Shown in pieces: positions 8,163 to 16,116 of a stretch of 64,000 bases of DNA; position 1 is the first letter of the stretch; each line of letters starts with the position of its first letter. A program made the position numbers and the translations under genes. A model generated the notes under the pieces. The model was given only the letters and a program-made list of their open reading frames with translations. It did no database searches and was not told where the DNA came from. Where the stretch lies: contig NZ_JACABA010000004.1 of the NCBI RefSeq assembly GCF_013377015.1, positions 223,695 to 287,694 of the forward strand, written 5' to 3'. The stretch comes from Rhodopseudomonas sp. (GTDB lineage Bacteria; Pseudomonadota; Alphaproteobacteria; Rhizobiales; Xanthobacteraceae).

Positions 8163-9410
8163 ATGGCACATCTCCTGCTCCTTGAAGTTCCCGGCGGTAA
8201 CGATTTCGCGTTGCTGGAGGATGCCGTCGCCGCGGGCCACGACGTCACCTTCGTGACCGCCGACCTTGCCCACTATCGCTCGCAGGGCGAGGCGACCCTG
8301 GCCGCGCTGGCGCAGGCCCGCGAGGTCATCGAGGTCGCCCCCTTCACCTACCCACAGCTCGAGCAGGCCGCACTCGCGCTGCACGCGCGCCGGGCCGTCG
8401 ACGCCATCCTCTGCCTGATCGACATTCGCCTGGTGGAGGCCAGCCTGCTGGCTGAGAAACTGGATCTGCGGTTCTTGAACCCCGCAACGACCAGGCTGAT
8501 GCGCGACAAGGTCAGCGTGCGCCAGACCCTGGCGCGCAAGGGGATCCGGCAGCCGAAATTCGCTCTCGCCGAGAGCGCCGATCAGGTGCACGCCGCCGTG
8601 CTGCAAATCGGATTCCCGGTGCTGGTGAAGCCCGCCGACGGCTACGGATCGCAGAACGTCAATGTGGTCGAGTCGAAGGAAGAACTGGAGCGGCTGCTCG
8701 AATTGCTGGACGGGCTCACCGCGCATCCCATCGACTACGGCCTCGGCGTCCAGGCCAACAACCGCTATTCGGTCGAGCAATACATCCGCGGCAGCATGAT
8801 CGGCTGCGACGTTTTTTCCAACACGCAGGAGCGAGTCCTGCTGGGGATCAACGACAAGCTGATGTTCCCGCCGCCGTCGTTTGCCATTCGCGGCAGCTGC
8901 TTTCCTTCGGCGCGATACGATACGACGGCCATCAAAGACTATGCCTTCCAGATCCTCGACGCGGTGAATTTCGATTTCGGCGCCGCGCATATCGAGATGA
9001 TCGTCGCCGACGACGGGCCGTATCTGGTCGAGGTCAATCCGCGGCTGGTCAGCGCCCAGATTCCCTATCAGATGGGCTATGCGCTGCAGCGTTCGATCAA
9101 TCTGGATCTGATCGACCTGCATCTTGGCGCATCGCTCGCGGAATTGCGCGACATCCAGCCGCGTGCCTTTAGCGCCATCCGCTGGATGACCGCTGCGCGT
9201 GCGGGAACGCTGTCCTCCATCGACCTGCCGCAGCGGACCGGCGACGAGATCTGCAGGGTCGTGCTCTTCAAGAAGCCAGGCGATTTGGTGAAGCCGCCCC
9301 TGAGCAATGGTGACCGTATCGGATACGTGATCGCCACCGGCGCCACGCAGCTACTAGCGGAACAGGCTGCGGACCGATACGTTCACGACACCGATGTGGC
9401 GATCTTGTAG
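8163..9410 (+). CDS. ATP-grasp carboxylate-amine ligase
   Basis: A 415-residue ATP-grasp protein, starting at the ATG at 8163 behind a GGAG. The N-terminal pre-ATP-grasp domain begins MAHLLLLEVPGG. The ATP-grasp core shows the lysine strand FPVLVKPADGYGSQNV, the acidic Mg site HIEMIVADDGPYLVEVNPR and a C-terminal lid. Such enzymes activate a carboxylate as acyl phosphate and join it to an amine or thiol, often in dipeptide or small-metabolite synthesis. It is not PurK (which is at 30506), a carbamoyl-phosphate synthase or a D-Ala ligase. The FMN reductase upstream suggests a small unassigned pathway. Confidence 0.85.
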   Translation: MAHLLLLEVPGGNDFALLEDAVAAGHDVTFVTADLAHYRSQGEATLAALAQAREVIEVAPFTYPQLEQAALALHARRAVDAILCLIDIRLVEASLLAEKLDLRFLNPATTRLMRDKVSVRQTLARKGIRQPKFALAESADQVHAAVLQIGFPVLVKPADGYGSQNVNVVESKEELERLLELLDGLTAHPIDYGLGVQANNRYSVEQYIRGSMIGCDVFSNTQERVLLGINDKLMFPPPSFAIRGSCFPSARYDTTAIKDYAFQILDAVNFDFGAAHIEMIVADDGPYLVEVNPRLVSAQIPYQMGYALQRSINLDLIDLHLGASLAELRDIQPRAFSAIRWMTAARAGTLSSIDLPQRTGDEICRVVLFKKPGDLVKPPLSNGDRIGYVIATGATQLLAEQAADRYVHDTDVAIL

Positions 9411-9414
9411 CGCG

Positions 9415-10299
9415 TCAGATCCCCAGCAGTTTGCGCGCGTTGTTTTTCAGCACCTTCGGCCGGATCTCGTCGCGGATCTCGAGCTTGGCGAAGTCCGCCA
9501 TCCAGCGATCCGGGGTGATCACCGGCCAGTCCGAGCCGAACAGCATCTTGTCCTGCAACATGGAGTTGATGTAGCGCACCAGGATCGGCGGGAAGTACTT
9601 CGGCGACCAGCCGGACAGGTCGATATAGACGTTCGGCTTGTGGGTCGCGACGCTCAGCGCCTCTTCCTGCCAGGGGAACGAGGGATGCGCGAGGATGATC
9701 TTTAGGTCGGGAAAATCCACCGCGACGTCGTCGATATGCATCGGGTTGGAATATTTCAGCCGCATGCCGTTGCCGCCCGGCATGCCGGAGCCGACGCCGG
9801 TCTGCCCGGTGTGGAACAGCGCGATCGCGCCGCCTTCCTGGATCGCCTCGTACAGCGGATAGGCCATCCGGTCGTTCGGATAGAATCCCTGCATGGTCGG
9901 ATGGAACTTGAACCCCTTGATGCCGTAGTCGGCGATCAGCCGCCGCGCCTCGCGGACGCCGATCTTGCCCTTGTGCGGATCGATCGAGGCGAACGGAATC
10001 AGCACGTCGGCATTCTGCCGCGCAAGTTCGATCATCTCGTCGTTGTTGTAACGGCGAAAGCCGGTCTCGCGCTCGGCATCGACCGGGAAGATCACCGCGG
10101 CGATCTTCTTGGCGCGATAGTAAGCGGCGGTCTCCGGCACGGTCGGCGGATGCTTGTTCGGCGACTTGAAGTACTCGGCCATCTTGGCCTGGAAATCGTC
10201 ATAGCCGTCGTCGCCATGGCAGCCGCACGGCTCCTCCGCATGGGTGTGGATGTCGATCGCTACCAGGTCGTCGGGATTGAGCAGCGCGAGTTGGGTCAT
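9415..10299 (-). CDS. Amidohydrolase-2 family metal-dependent hydrolase/decarboxylase
   Basis: A 294-residue TIM-barrel enzyme of the amidohydrolase 2 (ACMSD-like) family. The metal site is visible: DIHTH near the start, HPTMQGF mid-chain, LFHTGQTG, ILAHPSFPW and FGSDWP near the end. These enzymes decarboxylate or hydrolyse aromatic and other ring carboxylates; the substrate is unknown. I chose the ATG at 10299 (MTQLALLNPDDLVAIDIHTH), because the open upstream extension to 10668 has no protein character. Its stop is five bases from the ATP-grasp stop, so the genes converge. About 330 bases upstream, to rpmJ, hold no other gene I can support. Confidence 0.88.
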   Translation of the reverse strand: MTQLALLNPDDLVAIDIHTHAEEPCGCHGDDGYDDFQAKMAEYFKSPNKHPPTVPETAAYYRAKKIAAVIFPVDAERETGFRRYNNDEMIELARQNADVLIPFASIDPHKGKIGVREARRLIADYGIKGFKFHPTMQGFYPNDRMAYPLYEAIQEGGAIALFHTGQTGVGSGMPGGNGMRLKYSNPMHIDDVAVDFPDLKIILAHPSFPWQEEALSVATHKPNVYIDLSGWSPKYFPPILVRYINSMLQDKMLFGSDWPVITPDRWMADFAKLEIRDEIRPKVLKNNARKLLGI

Positions 10300-10626
10300 G
10301 GGGGCATCCTGACGGGTGGGGAGGGGCGAAAACCCCTGCCATGGAACTGACCCGGGTTTGCCGCAAGCTTGCCGCAGCGGATTACCAAGAAATTCGGGGC
10401 CGCGCCAACCGCCTTGCGCCCGGTTCCGGCCGGATCGCCGTCGCTGAAACCGGGGAGCGCGGTCCACCGGCAAAGCGCGGCCGGGCAGGCGGATCGATTG
10501 ACATTCCACCGGCCGATGGCCTATGAACTGCGGGTCTTGGCGTGGCTCGGCCGCGCCGGGGACAAGCATTATTTTCCAACTTTCGGCCAGTCCCACACGG
10601 CCTTTCAAGAGCATCAGGATAGTCCC

Positions 10627-10752
10627 ATGAAGGTCCGTAACTCGCTGAAATCGCTGCGCTCCCGCCACCGCGACAACCGCCTCGTGCGGCGCAAGGGCCG
10701 GGTCTATGTGATCAACAAGGTGCAGCGCCGCTTCAAGGCCCGCCAGGGTTGA
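10627..10752 (+). CDS. rpmJ: 50S ribosomal protein L36 (bL36, cysteine-free form)
   Basis: A 41-residue basic protein beginning [19 protein letters not shown] and ending [11 protein letters not shown], matching the L36 form usual in Alphaproteobacteria. It lacks the CxxC...CxxxxH zinc site of the classical 37-38 residue L36. It binds 23S rRNA late in large-subunit assembly. The start is the ATG at 10627; the longer open frame upstream is not coding in character. It stands alone, outside a ribosomal protein operon, as is usual for this gene. Confidence 0.95.
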   Translation: MKVRNSLKSLRSRHRDNRLVRRKGRVYVINKVQRRFKARQG

Positions 10753-10846
10753 TTCCGGCTTTCGAGCCCGCCTGACCAGTCCGCATCACGGCCCTTTGAC
10801 GCAACCGCTGCTTTGCAGCGCGATCAGGCGCGTCTACACTTCATCG

Positions 10847-11500
10847 ATGGCCTCTGGATTCTCCGCGTTCCGCTATTCCACGCTGGCAGCGTTGTTCGCC
10901 GTCGCCGGTGCGCTGACGCCGCTTCCGGTGCAGGCCCAGATTCCGGAAAAGATTCAACAGAAACAACAGCTAAAGCCGCCGGAGCCGCCGCCCAGATTGC
11001 CCCGGGTTAGTACCGATCGCGGCAAGGGACTGGATTTTCTGTTCGGTGCACTGAAAGCTGCGCCGGACGAAGCCAGCGCCAAACATGTCGAGGCGAAGAT
11101 CTGGGCGCTGTGGACCCAGACCAGCAGCGATACCACCGCGCTGTTGATGTCGCGGGCGAAAACCGCGATCGCCGCCAAGCAGATGGATGTCGCGCTGAAA
11201 TTGCTCGACGCCGTGGTCAAGCTGCGACCCGACTATGTCGAAGCCTGGAACCGCCGCGCGACGGTGTATTATTTGCAGAATGACTACAACCGCTCGCTCG
11301 GGGATATAGAGCAGGTGCTGCTTCGCGAGCCGCGCCATTTCGGCGCGCTGGCCGGGCTCGGCATGATCATGCAGGACCTCGGCGACGACAAACGCGCGCT
11401 CGATGCGTTCCGCCGGGCGCTGGCGATCAATCCACACCTGGAAAAGGTGCCGGAACTGGTCAAGACCCTGACCGAGAAGGTCGAAGGCCGCGATATCTGA
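10847..11500 (+). CDS. Secreted TPR-repeat protein
   Basis: A 217-residue protein with a signal peptide (hydrophobic core LAALFAVAGALTPLPVQAQ, cleavage near residue 31), a Pro/Gln-rich linker and then tetratricopeptide repeats over about residues 90-200 (AKQMDVALKLLDAVVKLRPDYVEAWNRR, YNRSLGDIEQVLLREP, DDKRALDAFRRALAINP). It is probably a periplasmic protein-interaction scaffold with an unknown partner. The start is the ATG at 10847; a TTG at 10796 would spoil the signal peptide. The alpha/beta hydrolase follows 43 bases downstream on the same strand. Confidence 0.85.
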   Translation: MASGFSAFRYSTLAALFAVAGALTPLPVQAQIPEKIQQKQQLKPPEPPPRLPRVSTDRGKGLDFLFGALKAAPDEASAKHVEAKIWALWTQTSSDTTALLMSRAKTAIAAKQMDVALKLLDAVVKLRPDYVEAWNRRATVYYLQNDYNRSLGDIEQVLLREPRHFGALAGLGMIMQDLGDDKRALDAFRRALAINPHLEKVPELVKTLTEKVEGRDI

Positions 11501-11543
11501 TCGGGCACCCGAAACCTTCGCCACGGCGGAGCGTAACTTCTCG

Positions 11544-12533
11544 GTGCACAAATTCTACCGGACATTCTTGATGATGCTTGTAGGTGCCGCGGCTGCGCTG
11601 GCCGCTCTGGCGCTGGTCACGCAGGTCGGCATCGTCGCGCTGCGGTGGCAGTATCCGCCGCAAGGCAAACTCGTCGATGTCGCCGGCGGAACGATGCATG
11701 TCGTCGAACTCGGGCCGCGTGATGCGGCCGGACCGCCGATCGTGATGGTCCACGGCGCCAGTTCTAATCTCGGCGCGATGCGGCTGCCGCTCGGCGAGAT
11801 GCTGGCGCGGACCCATCGCGTGATCCTGATCGATCGACCCGGGCACGGCTGGAGCACGCGTGACGATCTGGAACCCTCATCGCCCGCGACGCAGGCGAAG
11901 ATGATCGATCAGGCGCTCGACAGCCTCGGCGTCCGCGGCGCCATCCTGGTGGTGCATTCGCTGGCCGGGGCGCTCGGTGCACTGATGGCGCTGGACTATC
12001 CGGCGCGGGTCGCGGGGCTGGTGATGCTGGCGCCGGTCACGCATCCCTGGCCCGGCGGCGTCGGCACCTACAACAAGATCGTGACGATGCCAGCGATCGG
12101 GCCGCTGTTGGCCGCCACGATCACGCTGCCGCTCGGATGGCTGCTGACCGGACCGAGCGTGCGCGCGGTTTTTCAGCCGCAGATCATGCCGGAAGGCTAT
12201 GTCGAGACCACCGCCACGCCGCTATTGCTGCGGCCGCGGGAATTCCTCGCCAACGCCTGGGATCTGGTGACGCTGAAACCCGCGGTGCGGGAACAGTCGT
12301 CGCGTTACGCCGATATCAAGGTGCCAACGGTGGTGATCCATGGTGACGCCGACACGACGGTGTCGCTCAGGATCCATTCACGGCCATTTGCGGCGACGGT
12401 TCCCAATGCCAAACTGATCGTGCTGCAAAATGTCGGGCACATGGTGCAGAATGCGGCGCCCGATCTGGTACAGCGCGAGATCGAGGCGATGATCGCGCCG
12501 TCTGACACAAAACCGATATCGGCGATGCGCTAA
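11544..12533 (+). CDS. Membrane-anchored alpha/beta hydrolase
   Basis: A 329-residue alpha/beta-hydrolase with an N-terminal hydrophobic anchor (LMMLVGAAAALAALALVTQVG). It shows the oxyanion segment IVMVHGASS, the strand RVILIDRPGHGWS, nucleophile Ser in VVHSLAGALG, the acid in HGDADTTV and the catalytic His in NVGHMVQ. The nucleophile elbow is V-H-S-L-A rather than G-x-S-x-G, which is tolerated in some family members. The start is GTG at 11544. Esterase, haloperoxidase and epoxide hydrolase relatives cannot be told apart by eye. Confidence 0.85.
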   Translation: MHKFYRTFLMMLVGAAAALAALALVTQVGIVALRWQYPPQGKLVDVAGGTMHVVELGPRDAAGPPIVMVHGASSNLGAMRLPLGEMLARTHRVILIDRPGHGWSTRDDLEPSSPATQAKMIDQALDSLGVRGAILVVHSLAGALGALMALDYPARVAGLVMLAPVTHPWPGGVGTYNKIVTMPAIGPLLAATITLPLGWLLTGPSVRAVFQPQIMPEGYVETTATPLLLRPREFLANAWDLVTLKPAVREQSSRYADIKVPTVVIHGDADTTVSLRIHSRPFAATVPNAKLIVLQNVGHMVQNAAPDLVQREIEAMIAPSDTKPISAMR

Positions 12534-12570
12534 CTTACAAATTTCATCCAACCAATCTATGGAGTATCGC

Positions 12571-12999
12571 ATGACTACGACATCCGGATCGGCCAAGTGG
12601 CAGGGTGGTATCAAGGACGGCAAGGGCGCCATTTCGACCAAGAGCGGCGCGCTCAGTGATTATCCCTATGGCTTCGCCAGCCGCTTCGAGGGCAAGCCCG
12701 GCTCCAATCCGGAGGAACTGATCGGCGCCGCGCATGCCGCCTGCTTCACGATGGCGTTGTCGTTGATCCTCGGCGAGGCCAAGCTCACCGCCGACCACAT
12801 GGAGACCAAGGCCGACGTAACGCTGGAGAAAGTGGGTGACGGCTTTGCGATCACCTCGGTGCATCTGACGCTGACCGCGAAGATCCCCGGCGCCGACAAG
12901 GCGAAATTCGAGGAATTGGCGGGCATGGCCAAGGCCGGCTGCCCGGTGTCGAAACTGCTGAATACCAAGATCACGCTGGACGCGACGCTAACGAGCTGA
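12571..12999 (+). CDS. OsmC-type organic hydroperoxide reductase
   Basis: A 142-residue OsmC-family thiol peroxidase. Both redox cysteines are present in family context (AHAACFTMALS and KAGCPVSKLL), with the conserved N-terminal PEELIGAAH. The family detoxifies organic hydroperoxides in the cytoplasm using lipoyl or thiol reductants. The ATG at 12571 is preferred because the GGAG serving it lies inside the alternative frame that starts at 12559. It converges on pyruvate kinase, 11 bases away. Confidence 0.92.
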   Translation: MTTTSGSAKWQGGIKDGKGAISTKSGALSDYPYGFASRFEGKPGSNPEELIGAAHAACFTMALSLILGEAKLTADHMETKADVTLEKVGDGFAITSVHLTLTAKIPGADKAKFEELAGMAKAGCPVSKLLNTKITLDATLTS

Positions 13000-13010
13000 G
13001 ACGTCGCGCC

Positions 13011-14447
13011 TCACATATCCGCGTCGCCGTTCTTCCCGACATAGGCGATGCGCACCATGTTGGTAGTGCCCGGGGTGCCGAGCGGAACGCCGGCGACAAC
13101 GATGATGCGCTGGCCGGCGCGTGCGAAACCGTCGCGAAACGCGATGCGGCCGGCGCGTTCGATCATGTCGTCCTGATCCTGGGCGTCCTCGGCGACGACG
13201 CAGTGAACGCCCCAGACCACCGACAGCTTGCGGCCGGTGGCGAGGCTCGGCGTGATCGCAACCACCGGCGGCTTCGGCCGTTCGCGCGCCACCCGCAGCG
13301 CGGTCGATCCCGAACTGGTCCAGCAGATTACCGCCGACAGGTCGAGGGTTTCGGCGATCTGCCGCGCCGCGCTGGCGATGGCGTCGCCGGCGGTCGCTTC
13401 GGGATCGGGCCGCTGCGCCATCAGCACGGTCCGGTAGGTCGGATCGCGTTCCACCTCTTCGCCGATCCTGTTCATGGTCGAGACCGCCTCGACCGGAAAC
13501 TTTCCGGCCGCCGATTCCGCCGACAGCATGATCGCGTCGGCGCCCTCATAGACCGCCGTTGCGACGTCCGACACTTCGGCGCGGGTCGGCACCGGGCTGG
13601 TGATCATCGATTCCAGCATCTGCGTCGCCACCACCACCGGCTTGCCGGCGCGGCGCGCCATGCGCGTCATCTGCTTCTGCAGGCTCGGCACCCGCTCCAG
13701 CGGCAGTTCGACGCCGAGATCGCCGCGCGCCACCATCAACGCGTCGGCCGCTTCCAGGATTTCCGGCAGCCGGTCGATCGCCTGCGGCTTCTCGATCTTC
13801 GCCATCACCGCGGCGCGGCCGCGGATCATGCGTTTGGCTTCGTGGACGTCCTCGGCGCGCTGCACGAATGACAGCGCCACCCAGTCGATCCCGGTCTCCA
13901 GCGCGGCTTCGAGGTCGGCGCGATCCTTCGGCGTCATCGCCGACACCGGCAGGTCGGTGTCCGGCAGGCTGACGCCCTTGCGGTCCGACATCTTGCCGCC
14001 GATCACCACGCGGGTGACCGCGAAGTCCGTCGAGGTCTCTTCGCAGATCAGCCGCACCTTGCCGTCGTCGAGCAGCAGCGCATCGCCGACCTTCAGCGCC
14101 GCAAGAATTTCCGGATGCGGCAGCTGGACACGGCTGGCGTCGCCCGGCTCCTTGTTGCAGTCGAGAATGAAACTGGCGCCGTTGTTGAGCTGGATCGAGC
14201 CGCCGGCGAACGAGCCGACGCGCAGCTTCGGTCCTTGCAGATCGACCAGAATGCCGATCGGGCGGCCGTAGCTGCTCTCGACATTGCGGATGGTCTTCAC
14301 CAGCTCGCGCATCTTGTCGTGTGAGGTGTGACTCATATTGATCCGGAACACGTCGGCGCCGGCCTCGAACAGCTTGCGGATCATCGCGCTGTCGGATGAG
14401 GCGGGGCCAAGCGTGGCGAGAATCTTGATTCGTCGCAGCCGCCTCAT
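13011..14447 (-). CDS. pyk: Pyruvate kinase
   Basis: A 478-residue pyruvate kinase, the usual length for the family. Visible motifs are RRIKILATLGPASSD at the start, the K/Mg region MAKIEKPQAI and the active-site loop VARGDLGVELP, followed by VVATQMLESM and the C-terminal allosteric domain (SSGSTALRVAR). It converts phosphoenolpyruvate and ADP to pyruvate and ATP. Its start overlaps the stop of the upstream DUF1036 gene by four bases (ATGA), so the two are translationally coupled. Confidence 0.97.
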   Translation of the reverse strand: MRRLRRIKILATLGPASSDSAMIRKLFEAGADVFRINMSHTSHDKMRELVKTIRNVESSYGRPIGILVDLQGPKLRVGSFAGGSIQLNNGASFILDCNKEPGDASRVQLPHPEILAALKVGDALLLDDGKVRLICEETSTDFAVTRVVIGGKMSDRKGVSLPDTDLPVSAMTPKDRADLEAALETGIDWVALSFVQRAEDVHEAKRMIRGRAAVMAKIEKPQAIDRLPEILEAADALMVARGDLGVELPLERVPSLQKQMTRMARRAGKPVVVATQMLESMITSPVPTRAEVSDVATAVYEGADAIMLSAESAAGKFPVEAVSTMNRIGEEVERDPTYRTVLMAQRPDPEATAGDAIASAARQIAETLDLSAVICWTSSGSTALRVARERPKPPVVAITPSLATGRKLSVVWGVHCVVAEDAQDQDDMIERAGRIAFRDGFARAGQRIIVVAGVPLGTPGTTNMVRIAYVGKNGDADM

Positions 14448-15031
14448 GGCTTGGTTCCGGGCGCATCCGGCGTCAGCCCGGGCGTGGCCGGTGCGGTACG
14501 CCCAGGCGTTCCGGACAAGCCGGGAACTGCGACCCCCGGTGCCCCGGGAATGCCCGGCAGGCGCTGGGTGTTACGTTCGTCGCTTTCGGTCAATTGCACG
14601 GTCCAGGCTCGCTGTTCGCCGGTATCGACCTCGAAAAAGCCGGTGCGGTCAAATCCCCGCGCCAGGCAATCCTCGGTGCCCTTGATGGTGAATTCCTTGT
14701 CGCGCGAGCACATGAAAGCCTGTCCTGACCATTCGCCGCCGCGGTCGTAATCGAGAGCGTAGATATAATAGAACCGTGCGACCAGCGTGCCGCGCAGCAA
14801 GGTCTCGCAGGCGCGCGACGAGACATTCCACCAGCCCTCTGTGGTCCAGCCGTCGACGTCCTTGTAGCCCAGCGCAATGCCAACCCGGCTGGAGGTGTTG
14901 TTGCAGAGCCGGAAATCTGCCGCCGCCGGCGCGCTCCAGAGCCAGAACGCGGCAAACGCCAGCACCGCCATCGGACCGGCGGGACGGCGACGCAACAATG
15001 ACATGCGGTCAGGAGAATCGTCTGTGATCAT
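14444..15031 (-). CDS. Exported DUF1036 protein
   Basis: A 195-residue protein with a signal peptide (hydrophobic core MAVLAFAAFWLWSAPAAA) and a DUF1036 domain over about residues 38-150 (FRLCNNTSSRVGIALGYKD, WWNVSSRACETLL, four cysteines). A Gly/Pro-rich low-complexity tail (GIPGAPGVAVPGLSGTPG) follows. A second start at 15004 (MSLLRRRP) is equally compatible with the signal. DUF1036 proteins are secreted or periplasmic with unknown role. It lies upstream of and overlaps pyk; the pairing with pyk appears in related genomes as I recall, without a known reason. Confidence 0.85.
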   Translation of the reverse strand: MITDDSPDRMSLLRRRPAGPMAVLAFAAFWLWSAPAAADFRLCNNTSSRVGIALGYKDVDGWTTEGWWNVSSRACETLLRGTLVARFYYIYALDYDRGGEWSGQAFMCSRDKEFTIKGTEDCLARGFDRTGFFEVDTGEQRAWTVQLTESDERNTQRLPGIPGAPGVAVPGLSGTPGRTAPATPGLTPDAPGTKP

Positions 15032-15242
15032 TCAGCCAAGCTATATCAATTCGTTGAGGATTTCGCGTGACGCGGCAGGCATGTCAACGGCGGCTCCGCG
15101 ATTTTCCGGTGCTGCGGAACGGGATGGTTTCCGAGGGGCTTCCGGCGGCATCATCGAAGGCTCCCTTTAGCGCCAGGATGTGGCAGAATCTGAGACAACT
15201 CCTATTTGGGGTCAATGCCCCGCGGCACGACGGATCAAGGTG

Positions 15243-15545
15243 ATGGCGATGGACGACAAGACCAGGACGGAACTCGAGGCGGCGGCGTTCCGCCGGCTGG
15301 TCGCGCATCTGCGCACCCGGACCGATGTCCAGAACATCGATCTGATGAATCTCGCGGGATTTTGCCGCAACTGCCTGTCGAACTGGCTGAAGGACGAAGC
15401 CGACGCCAAGGGCGTGGCGCTGAGCCGGGATGAGAGCCGCGAGGCGATCTACGGCATGCCTTACGAGACCTGGAAGGCGGCGCATCAGAGCCCCGCCAGT
15501 CCGGAGCAACTCGACGCCCTGAAGAAGAGCCACAGCGGGCACTGA
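15243..15545 (+). CDS. DUF1244 family protein
   Basis: A 100-residue helical protein from the ATG at 15243 (AAGGTG before it); the in-frame ATG at 15249 is an alternative. The core TRTDVQNIDLMNLAGFCRNCLSNWL and YGMPYETWK is the DUF1244 signature, with a conserved Cys pair (CRNC). The family is widespread in Proteobacteria and of unknown function. An earlier TTG at 15180 would add residues without family character. Confidence 0.88.
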   Translation: MAMDDKTRTELEAAAFRRLVAHLRTRTDVQNIDLMNLAGFCRNCLSNWLKDEADAKGVALSRDESREAIYGMPYETWKAAHQSPASPEQLDALKKSHSGH

Positions 15546-15735
15546 CACGTCGGAATTTCGGCATCTTTCACCAGGCTGAATCCGGCCGCCGATTTCTTTT
15601 GTGCGGTCGCTGTGGATGAGCGCGATGCTGCCTTGACGCAAGCGGCCGCACTGATGAGTGTCGATGTCAGATGCGGTGCGTGGCGAAACGTCCGGTCCGC
15701 GAATCCCCAAATGTCAGTTGATCCAGGAGTACAGG

Positions 15736-16008
15736 ATGGCCACCTCCGCCGCCGCCGTGAACGACGAACCCGCGACCAAATTCGCCAAAGACCAGCTCAA
15801 GGCCATCATCGAGCGCATCGAGCGGCTCGAAGAGGAAAAGAAGACGATTTCCGATGATATCCGCGACGTCTACGCCGAAGCCAAGGGCAACGGTTATGAC
15901 GTCAAGGCGCTGCGCACCATCGTCCGGATGCGCAAGCAGGACGCCAACGAGCGCGCCGAGCAGGAAACCATTCTCGAGACCTACATGCAGGCGCTCGGAA
16001 TGCTGTGA
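15736..16008 (+). CDS. gapR: GapR nucleoid-associated protein (DUF2312)
   Basis: A 90-residue DUF2312 protein with the family core [28 protein letters not shown]-like [17 protein letters not shown] and RMRKQDA. GapR is an essential or near-essential alphaproteobacterial chromosome-structuring protein that encircles overtwisted DNA ahead of polymerases. An AGGAG seven bases before the ATG at 15736 fixes the start. The gene appears monocistronic. Confidence 0.92.
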   Translation: MATSAAAVNDEPATKFAKDQLKAIIERIERLEEEKKTISDDIRDVYAEAKGNGYDVKALRTIVRMRKQDANERAEQETILETYMQALGML

Positions 16009-16116
16009 GGCGGCCGGCTGGTTCGCTCGAACCGGCAGCGACCAAGGGCGTCATGCGCGGGCTTGCCCCGCGCATTCACATTGATCGACGTTGAAGATTG
16101 AAATGCCGCACAGCGC

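Noticed and set aside
8142..9122. A long minus-strand frame opposite the ATP-grasp gene, and similar ones opposite pntB (26570-27508) and the kinase (57935-59767 plus)
   Set aside because: All are shadows of genes with recognisable motifs and lack ribosome sites or family character.
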